IMG/VR virus record: IMGVR_UViG_3300018428_003605
Span: 1 to 24,172 of that record
Length of the DNA: 24,172 nucleotides
DNA from: a virus
Strand: one strand, 5' to 3'
Shown here: positions 14,573 through 21,708 of the stretch, one piece after another
Numbering within the stretch: position 1 is the first letter of the stretch
Layout: each line of letters opens with the position of its first letter
The notes under the pieces: model-generated
The model's input: the letters and a program-made list of their open reading frames with translations, nothing else
What the model was told of the DNA's origin: nothing
Databases searched by the model: none
Position numbers and translations under genes: made by a program

Positions 14573-15090
14573 TACATAAAATCCATATAAATATTGCCAC
14601 TTATAGTAGTGCCTGTATTTCCAGGCATTACAAAGTGTTCTATAAAACTAGGAAAGATAACTATATCTCCTTGCTTACATTCTGGTCGAAAATCTAAAGG
14701 AAATTCTGGAACACTACTACCAAACTGATTTTGAACATCTTTAAATAACGGACTCATAAAAACAGTTTTGCCAGTTTCAACTGACTCATAGATTACAAAA
14801 CTCCAACTACTACGTGGATGTATGTGTATGTCTTGCCAGTCATTCTTTTCATATTTGTTGCGCCATATTTCTCCAAATCTTGGATTTTGACCAATTAGAT
14901 CTGGACCTAAGTTGCGTCCAAATACTTCTATTAGGTATTCGTATGTGGTTTCAGATATTTCGTGTTGTTGTCCTAGTGTGCTGTTAGTTTTACTTAGCCA
15001 AATCTTTTCATAAGGGGCTTCGCCTATGTCAATACGATCTAAGTCAACTTGATCGATAAAAAACGGAACATGGAATAGATTATGCTTCAA
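14572..15090 (-). CDS. 2OG-Fe(II) oxygenase-like protein, HxH variant without cosubstrate arginine
   Basis: The 172-residue protein shares EIWRNKYEKNDWQDIHIHPR and IVIFPSFIEHFVMPGN with the 2OG-FeII_Oxy_5 group, giving His89, His91 and His152. Where relatives carry Arg about ten residues after the distal His, this protein reads TGTTISGNIYM, without a basic residue. It therefore may not bind 2-oxoglutarate in the usual way and could be an inactive or altered member. It starts four bases inside the upstream oxygenase gene (ATGA-type overlap) and ends in TAATG with the next. Relation to the family is clear; catalytic competence is doubtful. Confidence 0.78.
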   Translation of the reverse strand: MKHNLFHVPFFIDQVDLDRIDIGEAPYEKIWLSKTNSTLGQQHEISETTYEYLIEVFGRNLGPDLIGQNPRFGEIWRNKYEKNDWQDIHIHPRSSWSFVIYESVETGKTVFMSPLFKDVQNQFGSSVPEFPLDFRPECKQGDIVIFPSFIEHFVMPGNTGTTISGNIYMDFM

Positions 15091-15722
15091 CCAAATCTCC
15101 TTGCTGGCAAAGGCACACTGCGCATAGTCTTATATACTAGTGTTGCACGTAGTCCTTTGTATTTTTCGTTAGGTGGTAACCCATGATGTGGAATATTACC
15201 TTTGAACAAGAAAATACGTCCTGGCTTTGGATATACTTTCTTCCATTCGCCGTCAAGTTTAATAATTGTTTCTCCGCCCCATTCTTCTTTCCACTCTCTG
15301 TTTACATAATAGATCCAACTTAATCCATTGTCACACTGACAGTCTGTGTGTTCTGTAGTGTTGTGTATAAACTGCTGGCCGTTAACAAGGATTTCACCTA
15401 TATCTAACTCAAATGGTATAAGACTAGTAACAGCATCATATATCATATTCCAGCAACTATCATGTGCATTGTTACTATGTGGCGGATATATCTGTTGTTT
15501 GAATGCAGGAACTTCAGGCCAATCTGGATCTGCTCCTACGTCATACAACGGATCTTCGTGGTAGTTACTAGTATGACCATATGTCCAATTATATCCGTTA
15601 AATACAGTTTTATGAACGTGATCAATAACATATTGTGGGAACATATCATCAATCACAATCATTTGATCTTTTGCTAGATCAAATTCAGATAAGTCTTTTG
15701 CTTCTTTGTCGTTAATCAACAT
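15087..15722 (-). CDS. 2OG-Fe(II) oxygenase-like protein, canonical HxD
   Basis: A 211-residue protein whose core reads QQFIHNTTEHTDCQC (His125, Asp127), LSWIYYVNREW, EEWGGETII, PGRIFLFKGNIPHHGLPP (distal His179 or His180) and LRATLVYKT (Arg192). WGGET with the following strand is a prolyl-hydroxylase-like hallmark. The N-terminus (MIVIDDMFPQYVIDHVHKTV) matches other phage oxygenases. It is the most canonical member of the minus-strand group and the first in transcription order among four consecutive oxygenases. It overlaps the SGNH gene by 7 bases. Substrate not known. Confidence 0.86.
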   Translation of the reverse strand: MLINDKEAKDLSEFDLAKDQMIVIDDMFPQYVIDHVHKTVFNGYNWTYGHTSNYHEDPLYDVGADPDWPEVPAFKQQIYPPHSNNAHDSCWNMIYDAVTSLIPFELDIGEILVNGQQFIHNTTEHTDCQCDNGLSWIYYVNREWKEEWGGETIIKLDGEWKKVYPKPGRIFLFKGNIPHHGLPPNEKYKGLRATLVYKTMRSVPLPARRFG

Positions 15723-16411
15723 TTAATAAATTCCTTTTTAAAACTATCTGAAAGATTAAGTTCTTTACTTTCTGTAGATAGACATTGGTATAATTTGTTT
15801 GCAAAAATCTTATGGTTTTCTTTACTCATATGATTTTGCCTCGGATCTACTCCGTAATGTTTGTACCATTTTTTCCTTTCGATGTCATTAATAAATTCTA
15901 AGTTTGCTATGTCTGACATTGTTCCGTTCACTTCGGGACATGGTTCAAAACCTGGTATTATTTTCCACTGATTACTAGCTGTAATGTTTAGTATTGTATA
16001 TAATCCATAAAAACATTGTTGATATAAAATACTGTCAGACTGCGGGTGATGTAAGCAACTCATGTATTCTTTTACTGCTTGTTTTGTTTTTTTATTAATT
16101 ACGTCATTAAATTGACTATCTAAGATATTATGGTAATTTCCATATGTTGGATCGTTTTCTAAAAACCATCTCCTACTCGGATCTGTTAGTTGTACTAGAA
16201 CATAATCAGTTTCATGAATTTTTTGTGCATCATCAACAACAGTTTTAAATATGTATTCATTTGCATATCCATAACCAGAGCGGTATTCTATAGTATCACA
16301 ACCTAGCAACTTAGCCAATTGTACCGACCATATAGAAAAATTATTTTCTAAAGGAGGCAATTCTTCATTATACGGAGCTGAAAAACTGTCTCCAAAAATC
16401 CATAGCTTCAT
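15716..16411 (-). CDS. SGNH/GDSL hydrolase-like protein
   Basis: The 231-residue protein begins MKLWIFGDSFSAPY, with GDS at residues 7-9 as the nucleophile block. EYRSGYGYANEYIF may be the Gly/Asn block, VLVQLTDPSRRW follows a hydrophobic strand, and DPRQNHMSKENHKIFANKLY near the C-terminus carries the expected Asp/His pair. Such proteins are esterases or acyl-group transferases acting on carbohydrates. The start shares a base with the carbamoyltransferase stop (TAATG), placing it among the sugar-modifying genes. It differs from the protein at 12121-12924 in having an intact GDS. The specific substrate is unknown. Confidence 0.75.
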   Translation of the reverse strand: MKLWIFGDSFSAPYNEELPPLENNFSIWSVQLAKLLGCDTIEYRSGYGYANEYIFKTVVDDAQKIHETDYVLVQLTDPSRRWFLENDPTYGNYHNILDSQFNDVINKKTKQAVKEYMSCLHHPQSDSILYQQCFYGLYTILNITASNQWKIIPGFEPCPEVNGTMSDIANLEFINDIERKKWYKHYGVDPRQNHMSKENHKIFANKLYQCLSTESKELNLSDSFKKEFIKC

Positions 16412-18216
16412 TAATTAGAAACCTTTGCTAACAGGCCGTGTTCTGCGATGTACAAGTATTCAATTTCACTACTTGCAAGTGTTCTAAATGCATCGTCAAG
16501 TGTTTCTACCAAAGGCTCGCCACCTAAGTTGAAACTTGTATTAAATATAATTGGTACGCCTGTTTTTTCATAATATTCTTTAATGTACTTATAGTATAGT
16601 GGGTTTTGACTTTCTGTTACTGTTTGTATACGGCAAGTTCCATCTACATGAATAATGCTTGGAATCTTTTCTTCAACACCTTCTTGACAGTTAACAGCAT
16701 ACATCATGTGCGGTGTTTCGTCCAGGCCGCGCAAATCAAACCATTCATGTACGTGTTCAGCAAGTATTGTACCAGCAAATGGACGGAAGTATTCACGGCG
16801 CTTGATACGGTTTACCCAGTCTTTACCGTCCTTAAATGTAGGATCGAACATAAGGCTTCTATTTCCTAATGCACGTGGTCCTGATTCAGAACGTCCTTGG
16901 AACATAGCAACAATGTTTTTGTCACACATAATATCTACTACTTCTTTATCTGTAGCTTCTACAAGTGTTGCATTGTATTTTTCTGCTGTTGCTTCAACAT
17001 CTTGTTTTGAATAATCATACTTAGGACCCAAGTAAAGACTTTCACCATATGGCATTACTTCTTCACTGTTTGTAAGTTGATGATATGCAAAGTATGCTGC
17101 ACCAATCGCTGTACCTGCATCACTACTAATAGGTTCAACATACAGTTTGATGCCATGTTTGTTTAATTCTGTAAGATAAAAATAGTTTGCTACACAATTT
17201 AGTCCATAACCACCCGACAACACAACATTTTTGTTTCCAGTCCTCTCTACTGCATCTAATATAAGATTTAAAACTTGTTGCTGTGTCTGTGTTTGCACAG
17301 CATATGCAAGATCTCTTCTGTTTTCAAGTTTTGTAACATCATCTTTTTGATAATCAAAGTTTTCTGGAGTGCGTAAAAACTTATATCTACCTTCATTGAT
17401 CCTTGAACTATTAGGATAAGTTGGAATAGTTACATGTCTATTTGCACAAGTCCATTCACCTTCATCTGTAAATAAAGGAGGAATAGCATCATTAGGCTTA
17501 CCATATGGAAATAAGCCCATAGTCTTACCCGCTTCAATTGCTTGGAAGCCACAATAATTTGTAACTGCTTCGTATACTTTCGTTATACCTGCACCGTCAC
17601 TGATAATACATTCATGTGTACCGGATTCATCATATCTTTCGCTACTCATATCCGGTACCCAAGCATTCCTAAACGGACCATTGCCACCTAAATGTTTGTA
17701 TAAAGTTTTGATTTCAAATGGGTATTTACAATCAAATATTGTTTCTAATTCAAACACCATATGATTTTCGCCTTCTTCTAAACTTAGCGGAATAAAAGTG
17801 CCTGCGCCGTCAACAATAACTGCTGTAGCAGTTTCAAATCCACTTCGATAGAATGCACAAGCCGCATGTAATTTGTGATGCATATGTGATAAGTCTACAA
17901 CTTGTGGATGTTTGTAAATGTCAACATTTGTTTGTTGATCAATAAGTCCTAGCTTACGTGCTAGACCTGTGTATACATCATCACCTGTAAAATCAACTCT
18001 TGCCGCTGTTTCATTTAGTGGCTGAGTATGTGCTATCACCAAGTAGTCAAGTTTATCAGTGTATTTTAGTATCTTCACCATAGAAGCAAAAGGACCACCA
18101 TCATATTTGTGTCTTGACAATCTTTCTTCTTCTATTGCAAAAACTATTTCGCCATCTTTAAGCAAACATACACCGCCATTATGTCCGCGTGTAATAGCTG
18201 CTATCCATTTAGTCAT
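16411..18216 (-). CDS. O-carbamoyltransferase, NodU/CmcH family
   Basis: The 601-residue length is normal for the family. The N-terminal domain starts with RGHNGGVCLLKDGEIVFAIE and EERLSRHK, then HHKLHAACAFYRSGF (residues 113-127), the metal-site motif HHxxHA, and VIVDGAGT. The C-terminal domain has LSGGYGLNCVAN, SSDAGTAIGAA, GRSESGPRALGNRS and VPIIFNTSFN, all highly typical. Enzymes of this family move a carbamoyl group from carbamoyl phosphate, through an adenylate, to a hydroxyl of a sugar or antibiotic. It follows the GT9 gene by two bases and precedes the SGNH gene, so the target is probably a sugar made or transferred here. Carbamoyltransferase genes occur in several cyanomyoviruses. 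No sign of truncation. Confidence 0.95.
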   Translation of the reverse strand: MTKWIAAITRGHNGGVCLLKDGEIVFAIEEERLSRHKYDGGPFASMVKILKYTDKLDYLVIAHTQPLNETAARVDFTGDDVYTGLARKLGLIDQQTNVDIYKHPQVVDLSHMHHKLHAACAFYRSGFETATAVIVDGAGTFIPLSLEEGENHMVFELETIFDCKYPFEIKTLYKHLGGNGPFRNAWVPDMSSERYDESGTHECIISDGAGITKVYEAVTNYCGFQAIEAGKTMGLFPYGKPNDAIPPLFTDEGEWTCANRHVTIPTYPNSSRINEGRYKFLRTPENFDYQKDDVTKLENRRDLAYAVQTQTQQQVLNLILDAVERTGNKNVVLSGGYGLNCVANYFYLTELNKHGIKLYVEPISSDAGTAIGAAYFAYHQLTNSEEVMPYGESLYLGPKYDYSKQDVEATAEKYNATLVEATDKEVVDIMCDKNIVAMFQGRSESGPRALGNRSLMFDPTFKDGKDWVNRIKRREYFRPFAGTILAEHVHEWFDLRGLDETPHMMYAVNCQEGVEEKIPSIIHVDGTCRIQTVTESQNPLYYKYIKEYYEKTGVPIIFNTSFNLGGEPLVETLDDAFRTLASSEIEYLYIAEHGLLAKVSN

Positions 18217-18218
18217 AA

Positions 18219-19250
18219 TTATTTCTCTCCGAATCTTTTTATTGTAGTGTTTCCAGGAACTAGTTTAGGTACGGGTGTAGATTTATTTTCCTGTGTAGAT
18301 TTTTGTTTAGTTGATGGTCCAAGTTTATCCCTAACACTTTTTAAGATTTTATCTATTTGAGTTTTATCTAGCTCCATTACTTCATCATTCATTCTATCTT
18401 GTTCTTCTTCTATAGTAAGTCTAATTGGGGCATAAATTCTTTTGCCATCTCCTACATCTATAATATCAAAGTTTTTATCTTCAGGATAGGATATGTTTAC
18501 AGGATATGTAGACCCTGTAACAATAGTTGCTGTTTTTCCTAGAGCTTTTACAATGTGTTGACCTAAACTATCACAACCTAAAAAGTAATCTGCTACTTCT
18601 ATTATTCCTGCCCATATCCTCATATCCGGAATTTCTGGTTGTGCTACTGGGTATTGTGTATTAGGTGTTTTATCAATTGACACAGGATGTTCACTCATAA
18701 TAATAACACCGTATTCTTTTCTTAATTGATCAATTATATCAATAATGTTATTAAGTTGAAAACTTCTCGATGTTGTATCTATTAGGAAACTTCCTATATT
18801 TTCAATTGTTCTACCAAAAGGCTGTACAACTAAAACTTTATCAAAACCTGTGACTTGTTTAACTTCTTCTACAACATTTGCTGCACTTACAATTTCTTGT
18901 TTATTTAAAATTAAAGTAGGTCTATCTAAGTGTCTTACACCTTTGTTGTTAATTTCAATATCAAATGCTTGTGATAAACTGCATTTTTGATTGTAATATT
19001 CCCATACACGATAAGGTTCAGGACTTACACAATTACGGTCTTTAATATAAGTTTCAAATAAACCTTTGTGCCAATGATCAAAAACTCTTTTGTATAGAGT
19101 AGGGTGTCCTTTATAAAAATCAGTTCCGCCTTCACATACAATTATAAAATTGTCGTTTGGATTTTCTTTTTCGTATAGTTCAAATGCAGGAATGCTTGCA
19201 ATAACCCTTCCTGCTCCGCCGTTAATAAAAAATGCTGTAGATCTTGCCAA
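18219..19250 (-). CDS. Glycosyltransferase family 9-like protein (heptosyltransferase-like)
   Basis: The start codon is TTG at 19250, supported by AGGAGA just upstream. The 343-residue protein has INGGAGRVIASIPAFELYE at its N-terminus (acceptor-domain glycine loop of GT9) and ADYFLGCDSLGQHIVKALGK with ATIVTGST in the C-terminal domain, equivalent to the ADP-heptose-binding D.fiG.DSG..H motif. GT9 enzymes add L-glycero-D-manno-heptose from ADP-heptose to LPS core or proteins. Two departures are clear: the usual DSG reads DSL, and residues ~312-343 form an unstructured, Lys/Ser/Thr/Pro-rich tail. With phage genes for ADP-heptose synthesis close by, heptose transfer is the best guess. It is the first gene of its unit, behind a late-promoter-like box. 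Confidence 0.75.
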   Translation of the reverse strand: MARSTAFFINGGAGRVIASIPAFELYEKENPNDNFIIVCEGGTDFYKGHPTLYKRVFDHWHKGLFETYIKDRNCVSPEPYRVWEYYNQKCSLSQAFDIEINNKGVRHLDRPTLILNKQEIVSAANVVEEVKQVTGFDKVLVVQPFGRTIENIGSFLIDTTSRSFQLNNIIDIIDQLRKEYGVIIMSEHPVSIDKTPNTQYPVAQPEIPDMRIWAGIIEVADYFLGCDSLGQHIVKALGKTATIVTGSTYPVNISYPEDKNFDIIDVGDGKRIYAPIRLTIEEEQDRMNDEVMELDKTQIDKILKSVRDKLGPSTKQKSTQENKSTPVPKLVPGNTTIKRFGEK

Positions 19251-19302
19251 AGTAATTCTCCTATTATGTTTATAATAGCATAGGTTCTAACTTATTGCAA
19301 GA

Positions 19303-19310
19303 TATTTATT
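19303..19310 (-). promoter_or_regulatory. Putative T4-type late promoter box (AATAAATA)
   Basis: AATAAATA on the minus strand, one mismatch from TATAAATA, lies 52 bases upstream of the TTG start of the GT9 gene and directly downstream of the hairpin at 19321-19351. A terminator followed by a promoter in a 99-base spacer marks the border between the tail-gene unit and the glycan/oxygenase unit. Confidence 0.5.
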
Positions 19311-19320
19311 GGGGTTGATA

Positions 19321-19351
19321 AAAGTAATGCGTCATTGTGGCGCATTACTTT
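19321..19351 (-). terminator. Rho-independent terminator hairpin
   Basis: A perfect 11-bp inverted repeat (AAAGTAATGCG / CGCATTACTTT) with a 9-base loop. On the minus strand it is followed by a T run (CTTTTATC). Its upstream arm overlaps the TAA stop of the tail-chaperone-like gene at 19350. The GC content of the stem is modest, so the hairpin is weaker than bacterial ones but strong for such AT-rich DNA. Confidence 0.7.
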
Positions 19352-20063
19352 ACATTGTTATTAGATCGCCGGTGTCTGGTTCTTCTTCACTTGCAGGATC
19401 AATCGGCGTCATATTGTAAGCTGCCCAAGCAGGAATTCCTGCATTCTCCATTACAGTTGGCCAGTCGCGTAGTGCTTGTCTATAATTTTGCCACTTTGTC
19501 TTAAGAGCTGCTGGCATATCTTCAACAATTTCACTGTCACTATTTTTAAGTAACTGCATACGCTTTGCACGTACATCAGGCCAATCTGGAAGTCTATCAC
19601 CTCCGCCCATAACCGCTTGTGGTAATGTTACTGCATCAACAGTTATATTGTCATTTGCGTCAACTCTAATACTATCATGTTGATACACGTCTCGTACTTG
19701 TAAAGGTGTTTGATAATTAAATACAGTGTGTCCGGGTATTTCTCTTACACCGGGTGGAAATGCTGCACCTGTGTAATCTTCTTCCTCTTCGTCAATCACA
19801 GGACCAATTAGCTGACAAATCAAAGGATTGCTTATGCAATCTACTTCAACATATCTACAACCTAGTCCAACTGGACGACCATCATCCTTTTCCAACTGAG
19901 TGATAGGTCCGCTTTCTTGCATTCCTGTCTCATTGTTAATAATCATATATAATTTATCAGGTCCGTCATATACTTTTTGACAAGTATTGCCATCAGTAAA
20001 AGTATGATCGACCATAAATTCATTTGGTAAGTTCATTGTCCAAGTAAATTCTACCATAGCCAT
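19350..20063 (-). CDS. Phage tail assembly chaperone-like protein
   Basis: The 237-residue protein ends with a region typical of phage tail-fibre or tail assembly chaperones: LLKNSDSEIVEDMPA, then KWQNYRQALRDWP, where the YRQALRD pattern is a hallmark (pfam Phage_tail_APC type). The N-terminal ~150 residues are less clear; they contain LYMIINNETGMQESGP and an acidic run of Glu and Asp at residues 91-96, and end in a Gly-rich patch. An AGGAGATATACA Shine-Dalgarno region, similar to that of T7 gene 10, precedes the ATG, suggesting strong translation. It lies downstream of the three Cys-rich genes and may help fold or place them. Chaperone role is inferred from the C-terminal motif. Confidence 0.7.
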   Translation of the reverse strand: MAMVEFTWTMNLPNEFMVDHTFTDGNTCQKVYDGPDKLYMIINNETGMQESGPITQLEKDDGRPVGLGCRYVEVDCISNPLICQLIGPVIDEEEEDYTGAAFPPGVREIPGHTVFNYQTPLQVRDVYQHDSIRVDANDNITVDAVTLPQAVMGGGDRLPDWPDVRAKRMQLLKNSDSEIVEDMPAALKTKWQNYRQALRDWPTVMENAGIPAWAAYNMTPIDPASEEEPDTGDLITM

Positions 20064-20084
20064 AATTGTATATCTCCTTCTGAG

Positions 20085-20092
20085 TATTTATG
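20085..20092 (-). promoter_or_regulatory. Putative T4-type late promoter box (CATAAATA)
   Basis: CATAAATA on the minus strand in the 36-base gap between the first Cys-rich gene and the chaperone-like gene, 21 bases before its ATG. It fits NATAAATA, like the boxes at 6127, 6172, 19303 and 23646, and could give this gene its own late transcript. Confidence 0.5.
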
Positions 20093-20099
20093 ATTCATT

Positions 20100-20909
20100 T
20101 TAGAAAAAAGTCACTTTAACGACTCCACCGCCGCCAGTGCCTCCCTGTCCGCAACATCTGCCACAATAGTTTGAGGTCGCGCTTTGTCCGCCTGCACCAT
20201 AGTCTGCAATCCAGCAACCACAACGTATCCAGCAGTAGTTTGAATTCTGTTCATAGTAATTATCACTTAGGTTAGGTGCTCCTGTTGAATGTCCGTGGTG
20301 TTTCCAGCAGTGACATGCACTACCTGGATACATGTACGGTGATTGTGCTTGGAAGTTACCACCGTGTGTGTAACTTGCCCAGTCGCCACTTGAACTTGTT
20401 CCATGACAACCTGGTCTTACACAGTAAGGCATAGTTGAGTAACAGTGATCAGTCCAAGAGCCGTTAGTACAGCCTCTTTGCCCACCACATGCACAACTAT
20501 TAATATTATAGCCACAAACATAAGAGCTACAACCGTTGCAACCGTTACATTCTCTACTTAAACAACGATATACTCCACCTGCGCACACCCTATATGTACA
20601 GCCAGCATTTGTATCAATGCTTTTACTAGTGTATGCTCCACCGCCTGGTGGAGCTGTGTGTTGACATCTGTTACATGAACACGCACCTGCACCATTGCCA
20701 CCGGCGCCCCACATTTCCCAGTTTGCTCTGCGAACATTACTAGGCACAGTCCATAAACAACAGCATCCTGCAGAACAACGACAACTTATTCCGTAAAACC
20801 ATTTTACACAAAAAGTTTCTCTTACTCCGCTTGCTAAGTTGTCGTAATCAAATGTGCTGTTAGGAATTTGATCTGCAACTACTTTTTTGTAACTATCATA
20901 TGATGCCAT
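20100..20909 (-). CDS. Cysteine/glycine-rich virion structural protein, paralogue 1
   Basis: A 269-residue protein with 30 cysteines (11%) and very high glycine. It begins MASYDSYKKV, like its two neighbours. Conserved blocks in order are WFYGISCRCSAGCCCLWTVP, WGAGGNGAGACSCNRC, GVYRCLSRECNGCNGC, YCWIRCGCW and YCGRCCGQGGTGGGG. The WGAGGNG...GGG framework is that of glycine-rich phage fibre-tip domains, with cysteines inserted at fixed places. The C-terminal VVKVTFF closes a beta strand. There is no membrane segment. Similar proteins occur in marine T4-like phages as I recall, usually annotated as structural or hypothetical. AGGAG precedes the ATG. Dense disulfides or metal binding are both possible. 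This copy has an extra cysteine/histidine-rich section (ACHCWKHHGHS). Confidence 0.82.
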   Translation of the reverse strand: MASYDSYKKVVADQIPNSTFDYDNLASGVRETFCVKWFYGISCRCSAGCCCLWTVPSNVRRANWEMWGAGGNGAGACSCNRCQHTAPPGGGAYTSKSIDTNAGCTYRVCAGGVYRCLSRECNGCNGCSSYVCGYNINSCACGGQRGCTNGSWTDHCYSTMPYCVRPGCHGTSSSGDWASYTHGGNFQAQSPYMYPGSACHCWKHHGHSTGAPNLSDNYYEQNSNYCWIRCGCWIADYGAGGQSATSNYCGRCCGQGGTGGGGVVKVTFF

Positions 20910-20917
20910 TATAACTC

Positions 20918-21697
20918 CTAAATATATGTAACCCTAACAAGTCCGCCACCACCTGTGCCACCTTGACCGCAACATCTGCCACAGTAAGTATTCATAGCAC
21001 TTTGACCTCCTGTTCCGTAAGGCACACTCCAACAACCACAGCGAATCCAACACTGTCTTATACCTTGATGTGAGTTGCCTGCAATCTTAGGTGCCATACC
21101 TTGATGTATTTCTTGTGGGTGACAATGACAATATCCTGATGCTGTACTAAATGCTTGTGTGGCTCCGCCCACTGCAAAATCACCACCTGTTGTAGTTGGT
21201 TCAAGACATAAGTGTCTTGTATAGAAACATCCTGTTGACCAACTTGTATTTGATTCTGCTCTGTGTCCGCCACATGCACAGAAGTCACTTAGATTGTAAC
21301 CATTTACATAACTTTTACAACCATAACAACCTGTACATTCACGTGATAAACATCTGTAAACACCTGAAGCGCAAACTGTATAACTGCATCCTGGCGTTGT
21401 TCCAATTGTTTTAGCTGAATAGGTTCCGCCTCCTGCAGCTCTAAAGTGGTGACATCTATTACATGAACAAGCACCTGCACCATTGCCGCCTGATGCCCAT
21501 AGTTCCCAGTGCAATCTCTTTACTTGGCTTGGTACTGACCAGTTACAACAGCATCCTGCAGAACATCTACAAGGAATACCATAAAACCACTTAACACCAA
21601 AGTTGTTAAGTGTGTTGCTGTTAATCATATCGTCAGTAATTATACCATCGGAAATTTGTGATCCATTTACTTTTTTATAACTTGCGTAATTAGCCAT
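20918..21697 (-). CDS. Cysteine/glycine-rich virion structural protein, paralogue 2
   Basis: A 259-residue tandem relative of the proteins on both sides, with 26 cysteines. It keeps YGIPCRCSAGCCCNWSVP, GGNGAGACSCNRCHH, GVYRCLSRECTGCYGC, NGYNLSDFCACGG, CWIRCGCW and YCGRCCGQGGTGGGG. The variable stretch around residues 150-205 differs completely from the other copies apart from CHCH, so it is the likely exposed, specificity-bearing surface. The N-terminal 35 residues (ASYKKVNGSQISDGIITDDM) are a fibre-like head for attachment. AAGGA precedes the ATG by about ten bases. Only eight bases separate it from copy 1. Confidence 0.82.
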   Translation of the reverse strand: MANYASYKKVNGSQISDGIITDDMINSNTLNNFGVKWFYGIPCRCSAGCCCNWSVPSQVKRLHWELWASGGNGAGACSCNRCHHFRAAGGGTYSAKTIGTTPGCSYTVCASGVYRCLSRECTGCYGCKSYVNGYNLSDFCACGGHRAESNTSWSTGCFYTRHLCLEPTTTGGDFAVGGATQAFSTASGYCHCHPQEIHQGMAPKIAGNSHQGIRQCWIRCGCWSVPYGTGGQSAMNTYCGRCCGQGGTGGGGLVRVTYI

Positions 21698-21708
21698 CTA
21701 ATTTTTCC

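Noticed and set aside
14586-14593. Perfect TATAAATA on the plus strand
   Set aside because: It lies within a minus-strand oxygenase gene and points antisense; no plus-strand gene follows, so it is probably a chance match in AT-rich DNA.
12121-16411. The two SGNH-like genes as a recent duplication
   Set aside because: Apart from the N-terminal G[CD]S block and the C-terminal His region, I see no convincing similarity between them.
6210-19250. A bacterial LPS island instead of a phage genome
   Set aside because: The sugar genes are framed on both sides by phage fibre and structural genes, share overlapping gene junctions and late-promoter-like boxes, and are mixed with phage-type oxygenases.
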